DNA of 64,000 nt from Subsaximicrobium wynnwilliamsii (GCF_007997225.1 NZ_VORM01000011.1:1-64000); one strand, 5' to 3'. Shown: positions 9,450 to 19,046, counted from the stretch's first letter. The notes: generated from the sequence alone by a model not told the origin. Program-made: numbers and translations.

Positions 9450-9976
9450 ATGAATAACTCTTCTAAAATAGAATTGGATTTTATAATCGACAAGTTGACA
9501 AACTCAATTGAGAATATTCAAAATGCGATAGTTTTCCTACCGAAATTTCTCTATTAAGTGCTTCGGAATTAAAGGCTATAATTAAGAAAAACGGTTGGAA
9601 TTTCAATTGGAAAAATGAATTCAAACAACCTGAAAAGGATATTTATAAACTAACAATAATTGGTAACCCCAGCATAATACAAGGTCTTATAAGTTTAGAA
9701 GTAAAAAAAGACCACGTGTATATGCACTTAATTGAAAGTGCGCCATTCAATATCGGAAAGTCGAAGGTTTATTTAGGGATACCAGAAAATTTAGTTGCTT
9801 TTGCCTGTAAATTATCGTTTCAACGAGGTGGCGAAGGATATATCTCATTCATAGCTAAAACAAAATTAATTGACCATTACATAGATACTTTGGGAGCAAT
9901 TCATTTCGGGGGTCATTTGATGGTAATAACAACTGAATCAGCATTAAAATTAATTGGTAAATATTTCAAAACATAA
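9450..9976 (+). pseudogene. Acetyltransferase-like (GNAT-type) gene, frameshifted
   Basis: ATG 9450 opens MNNSSKIELDFIIDKLTNSI and continues to IENIQNA. The frame then hits a stop at about 9555. From about 9527 another frame reads DSFPTEISLLSASELK and runs unbroken to the stop at 9976, through NGWNFNWKNEF, YMHLIESAPFNIGKSK, LVAFACKLSFQRGGEGYISF and HFGGHLMVITTESALKL. Together they form a coherent ~175-residue protein that looks like a small GNAT-type family of Bacteroidota; the R/Q-x-x-G-x-G/A acyl-CoA loop may be RGGEG. A single lost base near 9524-9527 explains the break. Four bases after its stop begins a small basic protein, which in my recollection commonly accompanies this family. A toxin-antitoxin role is only a guess. 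Confidence 0.6.
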
Positions 9977-9980
9977 CGAA

Positions 9981-10154
9981 ATGGGACTAATAAAAGAACC
10001 TTTGGATGTAGATTTTGTAGTCGACCCAAGAGCATTAACAAAAGAAGAGGAAAAGGCTATTAGCGAATTTATAAAAGCTGATAAAGAAAAACGCTTGGCA
10101 AAAACAAGGCGAGTGACTAAAAAAAAGTCAAAACGAACTGAAAAATTAAGCTGA
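9981..10154 (+). CDS. Small basic protein, partner of the acetyltransferase-like gene
   Basis: This 57-residue protein starts MGLIKEPLDVDFVVDPRALT at ATG 9981, four bases after the upstream stop. An acidic helical middle (KEEEKAISEFIKADKEK) leads to a strongly basic tail rich in K and R (TRRVTKKKSKRTEKLS). No domain is recognised. Spacing indicates co-transcription and probably translational coupling with the preceding gene, which here is broken. The charge pattern would suit a nucleic-acid or partner-protein binder. Confidence 0.6.
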   Translation: MGLIKEPLDVDFVVDPRALTKEEEKAISEFIKADKEKRLAKTRRVTKKKSKRTEKLS

Positions 10155-10330
10155 TTAGAAGCACTACTGGCAACACCGAATATGAGCTATGGCTGGGTCT
10201 GTGCCTATTTGGAAAATTTATAGATTTCCTTAAGTCAGTTAATATTCTAAGAGGTTCGTGCTAAAACACGCCACAGCTCACATACATATGCGTTAGCATT
10301 CATTGTGTAACGCACTCAAAGTTTAAAAAT

Positions 10331-10564
10331 GTGACCAAAAAAACCAAACTTAGAATATTATGCTATTTAGCATTTTTCATTATTTTTATAACAATTTGGA
10401 CAATTTTGCATTTTACATTTGAAAACTTAGGAGCTCCATATAAAGGTATGATTAGTGCTGTAGTTTCAGCTATTTTTGCACCTCGTATTAACGAATACAA
10501 AAATCAGTCAGGAAATCAAGTTCAATTGAAATGGTTTTTTTCAAGAAAACCTGTTTCCATCTAA
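10331..10564 (+). CDS. Small two-helix membrane protein
   Basis: The protein has 77 residues. The only workable start is GTG 10331 (VTKKTKLRILCYLAFF), since the ATG two bases earlier runs directly into TGA. Residues 9-30 form a clear membrane helix (LCYLAFFIIFITIWTILHFTF), a second hydrophobic stretch covers about 38-52 (YKGMISAVVSAIFAP), and the tail is polar and basic (QLKWFFSRKP). No function is known. The RINEYKNQSGNQVQLKW-like tail is reminiscent of an uncharacterised flavobacterial membrane family, but that is recall only. It sits between the broken acetyltransferase locus and a REP cluster. Confidence 0.5.
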   Translation: MTKKTKLRILCYLAFFIIFITIWTILHFTFENLGAPYKGMISAVVSAIFAPRINEYKNQSGNQVQLKWFFSRKPVSI

Positions 10565-10674
10565 AACCAGATTTAAAAAACCCAACTTCATGCTGAATTT
10601 AGCAAGTTGCGGAATTGCTCAGTCAAACGGAATTGAAAAAGTTTGCGGCATAAATTGCTGACCACATTCGCCAG

Positions 10675-10765
10675 CTGGCGCGGGCGTCCCGCCCGTGCTC
10701 CTCATTCCTAGTTTTCATACTGTGTCGGTACGAGCAAGACTTTCGCGTTAGCGTTCGCGCTAGCG
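10675..10765. repeat. Paired REP element (GGGCG hairpin + GAGCG-type hairpin)
   Basis: CTGGCGCGGGCGTCCCGCCC at 10675 is followed after a short spacer by ACTGTGTCGGTACGAGCAAG and a GCG-rich inverted end (GCGTTAGCGTTCGCGCTAGC, ending at 10765). The first hairpin is perfect and the second has drifted. The order and spacing are the same as in the next unit, so the two hairpins form one composite element. Confidence 0.7.
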
Positions 10766-10800
10766 TACAAAAGGCAAACTTGTAATCTGCAATACCCCTG

Positions 10801-10880
10801 CTGGCGCAGGTGTCCCGCCCGTGATCCTCACTCCTAGTTTCCAAGCTGTGACGGCACGAGCGAGACGCTCGCGCTAACGG
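10801..10880. repeat. Paired REP element, second copy
   Basis: CTGGCGCAGGTGTCCCGCCC at 10801 is followed by ATCCTCACTCCTAGTTTCCA and then CTGTGACGGCACGAGCGAGA with CGCTCGCGCTAACGG. The arrangement matches 10675-10765. It lies immediately upstream of the dus promoter. Confidence 0.7.
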
Positions 10881-10936
10881 TGATTTAAGCTTCTGTAATA
10901 CCGGTTGGATTATAAAAACAAAACCGCCAATTAACC

Positions 10937-10944
10937 TATCTTTG
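10937..10944 (+). promoter_or_regulatory. -7 box of dus
   Basis: TATCTTTG (TAnnTTTG consensus) lies 17 bases before ATG 10962. This puts the transcription start just before that codon and excludes the GTG at 10944 as the start. Confidence 0.5.
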
Positions 10945-10961
10945 TGCCACTAAATATTTCC

Positions 10962-11927
10962 ATGGCTTCTACCCTACTATCATCCCCTTTACAGGGCTTT
11001 ACCGATTTCAGATTTCGCAATGCCTTCAATCAGTATTTTGGTGGGATCGATACGTTCTATTCCCCCTATATTCGGCTCAATGGAAAACTGAAAATCAAGC
11101 AATCCTATCAAAACGATTTGTTACCAGAAAACAACAGCAGCTTGGAAGTGATTCCGCAGATAATCACCAACGATGCCGACGAATTTGTATATGTAGCCAA
11201 ATACGTGCAAAGTTTAGGCTACAAAGAATTGAATTGGAATTTAGGCTGCCCCTATCCTATGGTTGCTAAATCTGGAATGGGAGCTGGACTAATCTGCAAT
11301 CCGAATAAAATTAACGACGTTTTACACAAAGCACACAACGAAACAGATATTTTGGTTTCTATGAAAATGAGGATGGGCTATGAAAACGCTGAAGAAATTC
11401 TGGATGCTTTTACTATTTTAGATCAATATCCGCTAAAAAACATTGCCATTCACGCCAGAATAGGTAAGCAACTCTATAAAGGCCCGGTAGATTTGGATGC
11501 TTTTGAAAAATGCATCGGCAGTACCAGACACACCTTATATTATAACGGAGATATCACAAGCGTTTCCGCTTTTAAAGCCATTGAAGCACGGTTTCCCGGT
11601 ATTGATCATTTTATGATTGGCCGCGGCTTGATTGCCGATCCTTTTTTGCCGAGTATGATTAAAAATAACACTACAGAATATCCCGAAAACAGATGGGCTA
11701 TTTTTTCAGAATTTCACGATACTATTTATCAGCAATACGATGCGTTTTTATCTGGGCCTACACCTATAAAAATGAAGATGCTCGGTTTTTGGGAGTACTT
11801 TTCGCAAGCCACATCAAATCCTCAAAAAACATATAAAGCCATAAAAAAAGCTTCAAACCCTATAAAATACAAACAGGCGGTTGCTCAAATTTTAAATACG
11901 GAAATGAAGGTTACGCGCTCTTATTAA
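10962..11927 (+). CDS. dus: tRNA-dihydrouridine synthase
   Basis: This 321-residue FMN-dependent enzyme reduces uridine to dihydrouridine in the D-loop of tRNA. The N-terminus MASTLLSSPLQGFTDFRFRN is the Dus barrel start (PLxGxTDxxFR). ELNWNLGCPYPMVAKSGMGA holds the catalytic cysteine in the N-x-GCP motif, then come MKMRMGY, AIHAR and the phosphate-binding end MIGRGLIADPF. The shorter, divergent C-terminal helical domain is usual in Bacteroidota DusA/C-type proteins. The start is ATG 10962 because a -7 box lies at 10937-10944. A damaged copy of this gene's 3' end is found at 7256-7330. Confidence 0.9.
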   Translation: MASTLLSSPLQGFTDFRFRNAFNQYFGGIDTFYSPYIRLNGKLKIKQSYQNDLLPENNSSLEVIPQIITNDADEFVYVAKYVQSLGYKELNWNLGCPYPMVAKSGMGAGLICNPNKINDVLHKAHNETDILVSMKMRMGYENAEEILDAFTILDQYPLKNIAIHARIGKQLYKGPVDLDAFEKCIGSTRHTLYYNGDITSVSAFKAIEARFPGIDHFMIGRGLIADPFLPSMIKNNTTEYPENRWAIFSEFHDTIYQQYDAFLSGPTPIKMKMLGFWEYFSQATSNPQKTYKAIKKASNPIKYKQAVAQILNTEMKVTRSY

Positions 11928-12179
11928 AAAACTGATCAAAACGATAAGAGCAAATAAAGCAATTTGGAATCAAAATAAAAGAAATAGTCTGATCATAACA
12001 TCATCAAATTTTTACTCTGGCTGCCTTTTTATACGCTCATCTATAGTTTCCAGTAAAGGTTGATTTTAATTATTGTCACATTTGGAATAACAGAAACTAT
12101 TTGCATACATGTTTGAGATGGATGCATAGGGTATTACACGCAAACGCTCGCAATAATTTCAAAACACATAATCAAGAAA

Positions 12180-12791
12180 ATGAAATCTAAGCAAAAAGAT
12201 TATTTCGCAGAAAAGGCAGAAGGATATGATGGAGATAAATCCAGAACTCAAAATGTAGATAATATCGCTGAAACAATACTAAAGGAACTATCCTTTTCAA
12301 AGGAGATGCATATTATGGATTTTGGTTCTGGTACCGGGTTGTTATTATCTCAAATTGCTCCATACGTAGGCGAAATTACAGCGGTCGATATTTCTGCATC
12401 CATGATTGGCGTTTTACAATCAAAAATGGATACAATAGATTGCAAGCTTCAAATAGTGCAAATGGATTTAACAAAAGAAACATTAGACAAAAAATTCGAT
12501 GCAATTATGTCGTCTATGACTATTCATCATATAGCCCATGTGCAAGCACTATTCAATACATTTCATGCCTTACTTAATGATGATGGAACCATTGCCATCG
12601 CCGACCTTGACACAGAGGATGGTTCTTTTCATTCAGAAGATACTGGAGTTTTTCATAACGGATTTGATAGAAACGAATTCTTGAGCATTGCAAAGCATGC
12701 TGGATTTAGAGACTTAAAGATTCAAACAGCAAGTGTCATGAAAAAAGAAACAGGTCATTTTCCTGTTTTCTTGTTAACAGGTAAAAAGTAG
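12180..12791 (+). CDS. Class I SAM-dependent methyltransferase
   Basis: This 203-residue cytosolic methyltransferase has the Rossmann motif I IMDFGSGTGLLLSQIAP near residues 45-60, the acidic motif II ITAVDISASMI, a motif III-like VQMDLTKE and the MTIHHIAHV segment of Methyltransf_11-type enzymes. The N-terminal YFAEKAEGYD is typical of small-molecule or quinone methyltransferases of this size. The substrate is not predictable. It stands alone between two intergenic gaps. Confidence 0.85.
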   Translation: MKSKQKDYFAEKAEGYDGDKSRTQNVDNIAETILKELSFSKEMHIMDFGSGTGLLLSQIAPYVGEITAVDISASMIGVLQSKMDTIDCKLQIVQMDLTKETLDKKFDAIMSSMTIHHIAHVQALFNTFHALLNDDGTIAIADLDTEDGSFHSEDTGVFHNGFDRNEFLSIAKHAGFRDLKIQTASVMKKETGHFPVFLLTGKK

Positions 12792-12874
12792 CTAATCTTA
12801 AAAAACGAATGTCAACGGTCTTCTATAGGGCTCGTAGCGTGAAAATCATAAAATTTGGCGGACTCGCAAACCTG

Positions 12875-12886
12875 CCTGCCGGCAGG
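12875..12886. repeat. Perfect palindrome CCTGCCGGCAGG
   Basis: The 12-base palindrome sits in ACCTGCCTGCCGGCAGGTAT between the convergent methyltransferase and serine hydrolase genes. It may form a small hairpin at the 3' ends of both; no T-tract follows. Confidence 0.45.
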
Positions 12887-12950
12887 TATACCTCAACTTT
12901 GATTTATCAACTTCCTTTCTATGAGATATAGTTGTTGTTCGTTCGTTATT

Positions 12951-14426
12951 TTATTCTTTTTTTATCCATTCGGTCAATTCGCCTTGTTTTAATATACACT
13001 TACTTATAGAGCCATCAGTATCTGTAACAAATTCAATCGTTGCTTGTGGCTTTACAATATCGACTACAAATGTAGAGTTGTTCAAAGCGGTGAGTTTAGA
13101 ACTCCATTTCCCTTTTTCGGTCAGTATTAAATCTCCTTTTTTTAAACTAACTTGAACGTTTCTATTTTCCAGAACATAAGTTCCAATGTATTTCCTTAAA
13201 TCTATATCCCTTAGGTTTAATTCTGGTGAGACCAGCAATTTTTCAAATCCTGCCCAATTATACACTAATACAACGCTTCTAATAATTTCTTCAATGATTT
13301 CGGTATTTGTACCAGTAAGCATAATAACAACACCATTTCCATTTTCTGCACTAAAATAGAATTTCCCTCTAAATCCTTTGTTAGCACCTGAATGTTGTAA
13401 ATACAATTGTCCGTTTTGATTTTCTGAAAAAACACCTAATGCTGAATTACTATTTTTTAAAGTAGGCTCAATTAATTCTTTTGTTGCTTGTTGCGAAAGA
13501 ATTTTGCCTGTTCCATTTTTTAAACTTCGTTGAATATCAGTAATTAGTTTCGATAAATTTGTAGGTGTTGTCCATAGACCTGCGGCAGCAGATTCAGGAT
13601 ATAAATTATAGTTGTTATTTAAAGTTTTGCCGTTTCCTTTATGCCCAAAAGCCAAGTCCTTTGGATATTTATCAAATTCTGTCGAATAAAATGAATTGTT
13701 CATTTGTAATGGTTCAAATAAATTTTTATTTAAAAAGCTTTCATATGATGAAATTGAATTGTCCATTAAAATCAATTGAGAAATAGTTGTTCCTCCTCCA
13801 GAATATTTAAATTTTTTATTGGTTGGCAGAATTTGCTCCACTTTGTCTGAGTTTGCTGGATTTTTACCCTCTAAAGTTTGAATTATTGATGGAAGTTTAT
13901 CTGAATTTTTATATCCGCCAAATCCGTGAGTTGATAAACCAGCTGTATGGCTTAATAGTTGACGAATCGTAATTGGGTTAGTGTCAACATTTTTATTATA
14001 GGGGAATTTCCAAGAGGTCAGATAATTGTTAATATCTTCATTTAAATCTATTTTTTTCAATTCCATCAACTTCAGCATTGCTACAGCATTTACGAATTTA
14101 CTAATCGAAGCAGCCTGAAAAACCGTTTGTTCAGTCACGTTTGGTATTTCTTTAGCACCAGTTGAACCATAACCTTTAGCCCACTCAATTTCGTAGTTAT
14201 GGATTACTGCAATGCTAAGTCCAGAAACGTTGTATTTCTGCATTTGCTTTTCAAGATTCCAAAGGGATGCTCCTGGATTTAAAGCTAGTGGACTAAGACT
14301 ATTTTCAACTTTATTTATTCTTTGCTGAATAGTGTCAAATTTTTGAATATTGCTTGTCTGTGAATAAGAAGCGATTCCAATGTTGCTAATGAAGATTAAG
14401 GATAGCAGTAGTTTTTTAAATTTCAT
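12951..14426 (-). CDS. Secreted serine hydrolase (beta-lactamase/PBP family)
   Basis: From ATG 14426 the protein has 491 residues and begins MKFKKLLLSLIFISNIGIAS, a signal peptide ending near the SYSQ site. The in-frame ATG at 14474 would put 16 polar residues before the signal and is less likely. The class C-like catalytic set is present: SxxK in AASISKFVNAVA, the YxG/N position in KFKYSGGGTTISQL, and HSG in QHSGANKGFRG. A C-terminal beta-rich domain (about 410-491, IGTYVLENRNVQVSLKKGDL) is like the DUF3471/lipocalin-type extension seen in such hydrolases. It probably acts as an esterase or D-amino-acid peptidase in the periplasm; the substrate is unknown. Confidence 0.85.
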   Translation of the reverse strand: MKFKKLLLSLIFISNIGIASYSQTSNIQKFDTIQQRINKVENSLSPLALNPGASLWNLEKQMQKYNVSGLSIAVIHNYEIEWAKGYGSTGAKEIPNVTEQTVFQAASISKFVNAVAMLKLMELKKIDLNEDINNYLTSWKFPYNKNVDTNPITIRQLLSHTAGLSTHGFGGYKNSDKLPSIIQTLEGKNPANSDKVEQILPTNKKFKYSGGGTTISQLILMDNSISSYESFLNKNLFEPLQMNNSFYSTEFDKYPKDLAFGHKGNGKTLNNNYNLYPESAAAGLWTTPTNLSKLITDIQRSLKNGTGKILSQQATKELIEPTLKNSNSALGVFSENQNGQLYLQHSGANKGFRGKFYFSAENGNGVVIMLTGTNTEIIEEIIRSVVLVYNWAGFEKLLVSPELNLRDIDLRKYIGTYVLENRNVQVSLKKGDLILTEKGKWSSKLTALNNSTFVVDIVKPQATIEFVTDTDGSISKCILKQGELTEWIKKE

Positions 14427-14510
14427 TGTGAACGTTTTGTTCTCAATATCAAGGATTGTTCCATAATGACGCACAACAACTTATAAGATATATTGCTAGA
14501 ACAAGTCTAA

Positions 14511-17500
14511 TTAGGCCAATACCAAACCTACGCCTATTTTCTCCAATAAATACGGATTGTGTTCAATCACCAGAATATCATTGTCGCTGCTGAGTTTTTC
14601 TAAAATGTCATAAAGCAAATCAATATCGGCATAATGCAAGCCCGTGCTAGGTTCATCTAAAACAAAGAGTTCGTTTTTTGGGCTATCTTGCAGCCAATTC
14701 AAAAGCAATAAGCGTTGCTTTTCACCAGAAGAAAGCGATTGCACCGTTTGCTCTAAACTCAAATGTGCCAAGCCAATAGCTTCTAAGCTTTTAATGAATT
14801 CGAAGCGACTTGCAGACACTTTAAAATCTCTAAGCCAAGCTTTCAATTCCAGGATAGTCATGGCAAGCACCTCAGCAATATGTTTCGATTGCACTTCATG
14901 GGCTAAAATATGTTGTTGATAGCGCTGCCCATTACAGTCTTCGCAAGTTTCAATGGCATTGGCGGTAATGTCCAAGCTGGTTTCAACAAAACCCTTGCCT
15001 TTACAATTTGGGCATTGGCTTTTTTTGGTTTTATAAGAGAAGTCTTTCGGCTTAAGCTTGGTTTCACTGGCAAATATGTTGCAGATATCTTTCAGCAAAT
15101 CCAAATAAGACACCAGCAAAGTATTGGCGTAGGTCCTTAGCTTTTTGGGCTCAAAATACTGTGCCCCTGCATAAGTTTTGGGCAAATCGAGCCCAGCACA
15201 ATTTACTGGCTGGCCCGTGTTAATGCTCGGGATCAGGATGTCTTTGACCAAAGTGGTTTTCCCGATACCTGATTTTCCGGTTAGTGCGGTAATGCCACCA
15301 ATAGGCAATGCTAATGCGTCTTTCTTTAGTGAATGTTTGGCAAGCTTTCGGATGTTGATATGGGTCGGGCCATCTTTAAGCTGCACGGCTTTGCTAGGCG
15401 TTTTCAAAAAAGGATGGCAATCGGCTTGTTTGAGTAAACCTTCTGGACTGCCTTGATACGTCATATAGCCGCCCAATTTCCCTGCTTTGGGGCCGATCTG
15501 CACGATATGATCCGCCGCATGAATAATTGATTTGTCGTGTTCAATCACGATTACGGTATTTCCTTTATCTATCAGCTCTTTTAGAATGCGAATCAGGTCT
15601 GGAATATTCTCCTGCGATAAACCTGCTGAAGGTTCATCCAACAAATAGGTCACTCCTTTCAACGGACTGTTCAACTGCTTGATCAAGGCAACGCGTTGGT
15701 TTTCTCCCCCAGAAAGTGTGGGAGATTTTCGGTTGAGTTGCAGGTGATCTATATGTAATTCCTTTGCCCTAGTAATGGTGTTGTGGAGGTGCGGCTCAAT
15801 TTTAGAAAGGAGTTTTCCGTCGATACCTTTGGTGGGGCTGGCAGTTTTAGAAAGCCATTTCCCTAAGGCTTTAAAATCCATTGCTTTGATGGCATGGATG
15901 GATTTGCCCGCAATGCGGAACACCAATCGTTCAGGCTTCAATCCACTGCCCTCACAATGGTTGCATTCCCGGTAAGAAAATAGCGCCGTGAGATGACCGG
16001 TGTTTTTGTTTTTACGGGTCTTAAAATAGTCGTCTTGCAGGTATTGGAAGAGGCCTTTCCATGGCATGCTTAAAGCCTGCGTGCCCTCTCGGGTTTTCGT
16101 TTGGTATACCCAATCAGCTTCCCAAACCTTATCCCCTGTACCCTGTAACAAAATTTCATTTTGTTCTGGAGTGAGCGCCTTAAAAGGTGTTTCCAAGGTA
16201 AACCCATACTCATGTCCCACCACTTTCAAAATTGCCATATGCTGCCCTTTAGGATCAGCATAATAGCCAATGGCTTTGTTATGGGCGAATAAACCATTGG
16301 CAATGCTTTTATCTGGATTCAATACCAGCTTGTTAAGATCAGGAAGCAATTCTTGGCCAAGGCCTTCACATACTGCACATTTTCCTAATTCGTGATTGTT
16401 TGAAAAATGGCTGGCCGATAATTCTTTGCCTTCATATTGCGCCTTTCGGGAAAAGGCAAAACGCAAGATCTTGTCAATCCCCGTTTGTTTCGCAATATCT
16501 GAGCGCTGAGAATCGTTTTTTTGTTTACGCGTAATGCAAATGCTTGGCGTGAGTCCTTCAATATGATCGACTTCAAACTGAAAATTCACTCCCACTCTAG
16601 ACTGTTGATACGCCGAAAACTGTTTGGTCATTTCCTGCAGCCCATAACCATGCAAAGTGTCGATCACCAAGGAAGATTTACCCGATCCTGATACACCTGT
16701 GACAACCGATAATCGATTTTTGGGAAAGTCCAAATCCAGGTCTTTGAGTACATGTGTTCGTGCACCCCGAATGGAAATTAGCTCCCGTTGCTGTGGCGCC
16801 TCTTCTTTCACATCCATAGCCTGAACCTCCAGCGCATTATCCACGCAAATATCACATGCCGATTGAAAAAGCGGATGGTTTTCAAAGCAAAGTATGCCTG
16901 CGGTTTGTGGCTTCAGTTGGTTGAGGGCTTCTAACAATTGCCCCACATTTTGTTGATGTAATCCAATGCTGGGCTCTTCCAATACCAAAAGCGTCTGTTT
17001 GGATTTTTTGGCGAAATGTTTGGTGAGTTTAATCCGTTGCGCTTCTCCACCCGATAAGGTGTTAGACGGTTGCCCAAGTTTGATATACCCCAAGCCCAAT
17101 TGCATCATCAAGGACAGGGTTTCGCTGATATTTTTTTCCGCAGAAAAGAAGTCATGAGCTTCTTCAATACTCAGGTTATAAATAGCGGCAATAGTTTTAC
17201 CTTTCCAATGCACGCGTAGCACTTCAGTCTTAAAACGCTTGCCATTACAAGTGGGACAAATCTGATTGATGCTGCCCATCACACTCATGGAGAGGGTAAT
17301 CACGCCAGCACCTTCACAAGCCTCACATCGGCCTTTTTTATTATTGAATGAAAAGGCACTTTTACCAAGGTTTAAGGAGTTCGCTTCGGTTGTTTTCGCA
17401 AGCAAATCACGAATTTTGTCGGCTAAGCCGGTATAAGTCGCCGGATTGCTGCGAGGGGTTTTACCAATGGGCTGATCGGTGACGGTGATGAGATTTAAAT

Positions 17501-19016
17501 GTTCCTGTTCACAATAGCGCTTAAGGCGTTCTAAAAATTCTGGGGTTTTCCGGCTCACTACCGACAGCTGATTCGCCTGCGGCTGAAAGCTAGTAACCGA
17601 CCCTTTTTTAGGCTTCTTTATAGATTTAGAAGGCGTTTGGGCATTAGCCGTTTTAAGGGCTGATAAGGTAGGACTATTTAAATGTTTCGCCTTTAAAAAG
17701 TCCTGAATGGAACCGTTAAAGACCACCTCCCCACCATGAATTCCTGCTTCTGGTCCCAGTTCAACAATCCAATCTGCCGCTTGTATAAACTCCAAATCGT
17801 GCTCCACCACCATCACGGTATTGCCCCGCTTGATCAATCGATCCAAAATATGCAGCAAATAGCTTTGGTAATTGGCCGATAAGCCAATGGAAGGCTCATC
17901 AAACACATATAAAATACCTTGCAGATTGCTGTTGACTTGATTGATGAGCTTGATGCGTTGGCCGTCGCCAGAGGAAATAGAAGTGCTTGCAGTACTCAGC
18001 TGGTAATGGCCCATACCCAATCGGATCAAATCCATTAATTGGGTGGAAATTTTATCAACCAATAGCTTTTCGCCAGCATTCAAATCTAGCCGATTGAGCT
18101 GATCGTATAAATCGTTTAAAGACAGCTCCATCCAAGCTTGGAAATTCAACCCTTTCCATTGGTAGGTCAGCTGTTCTGCTTTGATGCGGCCACCCTTGCA
18201 GCTCGGGCATACTTGGGAACTTGAAAATTTTAGGATGTTCGGATTTCTATCCCGTCTTAAAATGTCCTGCATAATGGGAAGCATGCCTTTGTAATAGCCT
18301 TCTTCACGGGGTTTGGCTTTAATCCCTTGCCATCTCAATCGAGATTCCAAGCCGTGTTTCCCATAAAACACCTTGAGGCGATCACTGCCATTTAAGACGA
18401 CCTCTTTTTGTTCATCTGAAAGTTCTTTCCATGGAATATCCACATTGAAACCGTGGGCTTTACAGACCTTATTTAATTCCTCAACGGTAATTTGTGAATA
18501 CACGATATAGCCGTTCGGCAAGGTGGTGGTGATAGCGCCTTCTCTCAGGGTTTTATGTGTATCGCCTATCAGCTTATTTAGATCAATATATTCCGCTTCG
18601 CCAATCCCACGACATACCTCACAGGCACCTTTTGGATGATTGAAAGAAAAGAGCGACTTGCTCATGGTTTCCTCTCCAGAATAGCGGGCAAATATAATCC
18701 TGAACACTGCCGCCAACTCAGAGAGCGTCCCAAAAGTTGCATTGATGGACTGGAAGCGTTTCGACTGCTCAACCTTGATTACAGGTGGCAAATCTTGGAT
18801 CTCATCGACCTCAGCAGTCGGGATCATTTGTCCGTTTTGTTGGTTGTAGGCGGGCAAGCTTTCTAGAAAATACCGATAGCCTTCATTGGCAATCACGCCC
18901 ATGGCCAAGGAGGATTTCCCTGAACCTGACAACCCAGTGACCACGATCAAACAATTTTCAGGAATGTCTAAATCAATGTTCTTGAGGTTATTTTGATGGG
19001 CATTGGTTATTTTCAT
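14511..19016 (-). CDS. UvrA2-like ATPase with four ABC modules (tandem UvrA)
   Basis: The protein has 1,501 residues against ~940 for UvrA. Module 1 has P-loop GLSGSGKSS (residues 28-36) and Walker B VFDEPSIGL. Module 2 begins with LITVTDQPIGKTPRSNPATY near residue 512 but has no P-loop, and its Walker B reads LEEPSIGL. Module 3 repeats the N-terminal pattern, with GVSGSGKSS near 775 and LLDEPSAGL. Module 4 has GKSGIGKTT near 1250 and VLDEPSTGL. Each module carries a CxxC zinc pair (CEVCRG, CEACEG, CAVCEG, CPNCKG). The ~115-residue UvrB-binding domain is absent in both halves, as in UvrA2 proteins. It should bind DNA, but not as canonical NER UvrA; drug tolerance is a known UvrA2 role. A double-length UvrA is also known in Chlamydia. 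Confidence 0.9.
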   Translation of the reverse strand: MKITNAHQNNLKNIDLDIPENCLIVVTGLSGSGKSSLAMGVIANEGYRYFLESLPAYNQQNGQMIPTAEVDEIQDLPPVIKVEQSKRFQSINATFGTLSELAAVFRIIFARYSGEETMSKSLFSFNHPKGACEVCRGIGEAEYIDLNKLIGDTHKTLREGAITTTLPNGYIVYSQITVEELNKVCKAHGFNVDIPWKELSDEQKEVVLNGSDRLKVFYGKHGLESRLRWQGIKAKPREEGYYKGMLPIMQDILRRDRNPNILKFSSSQVCPSCKGGRIKAEQLTYQWKGLNFQAWMELSLNDLYDQLNRLDLNAGEKLLVDKISTQLMDLIRLGMGHYQLSTASTSISSGDGQRIKLINQVNSNLQGILYVFDEPSIGLSANYQSYLLHILDRLIKRGNTVMVVEHDLEFIQAADWIVELGPEAGIHGGEVVFNGSIQDFLKAKHLNSPTLSALKTANAQTPSKSIKKPKKGSVTSFQPQANQLSVVSRKTPEFLERLKRYCEQEHLNLITVTDQPIGKTPRSNPATYTGLADKIRDLLAKTTEANSLNLGKSAFSFNNKKGRCEACEGAGVITLSMSVMGSINQICPTCNGKRFKTEVLRVHWKGKTIAAIYNLSIEEAHDFFSAEKNISETLSLMMQLGLGYIKLGQPSNTLSGGEAQRIKLTKHFAKKSKQTLLVLEEPSIGLHQQNVGQLLEALNQLKPQTAGILCFENHPLFQSACDICVDNALEVQAMDVKEEAPQQRELISIRGARTHVLKDLDLDFPKNRLSVVTGVSGSGKSSLVIDTLHGYGLQEMTKQFSAYQQSRVGVNFQFEVDHIEGLTPSICITRKQKNDSQRSDIAKQTGIDKILRFAFSRKAQYEGKELSASHFSNNHELGKCAVCEGLGQELLPDLNKLVLNPDKSIANGLFAHNKAIGYYADPKGQHMAILKVVGHEYGFTLETPFKALTPEQNEILLQGTGDKVWEADWVYQTKTREGTQALSMPWKGLFQYLQDDYFKTRKNKNTGHLTALFSYRECNHCEGSGLKPERLVFRIAGKSIHAIKAMDFKALGKWLSKTASPTKGIDGKLLSKIEPHLHNTITRAKELHIDHLQLNRKSPTLSGGENQRVALIKQLNSPLKGVTYLLDEPSAGLSQENIPDLIRILKELIDKGNTVIVIEHDKSIIHAADHIVQIGPKAGKLGGYMTYQGSPEGLLKQADCHPFLKTPSKAVQLKDGPTHINIRKLAKHSLKKDALALPIGGITALTGKSGIGKTTLVKDILIPSINTGQPVNCAGLDLPKTYAGAQYFEPKKLRTYANTLLVSYLDLLKDICNIFASETKLKPKDFSYKTKKSQCPNCKGKGFVETSLDITANAIETCEDCNGQRYQQHILAHEVQSKHIAEVLAMTILELKAWLRDFKVSASRFEFIKSLEAIGLAHLSLEQTVQSLSSGEKQRLLLLNWLQDSPKNELFVLDEPSTGLHYADIDLLYDILEKLSSDNDILVIEHNPYLLEKIGVGLVLA

Positions 19017-19046
19017 AAAACGAAATGCTTTTTTGCTTTAAAACCG

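Noticed and set aside
9293-9493. A 66-codon minus-strand frame
   Set aside because: It overlaps the start of the acetyltransferase-like gene and is explained by AT-rich sequence.
10623-10844. A 73-codon minus-strand frame ending with GRDARASW-like sequence
   Set aside because: It is the translation of the paired REP hairpins (GRDTCASR and GRDARASW are the same repeat read twice), with no independent protein signal.
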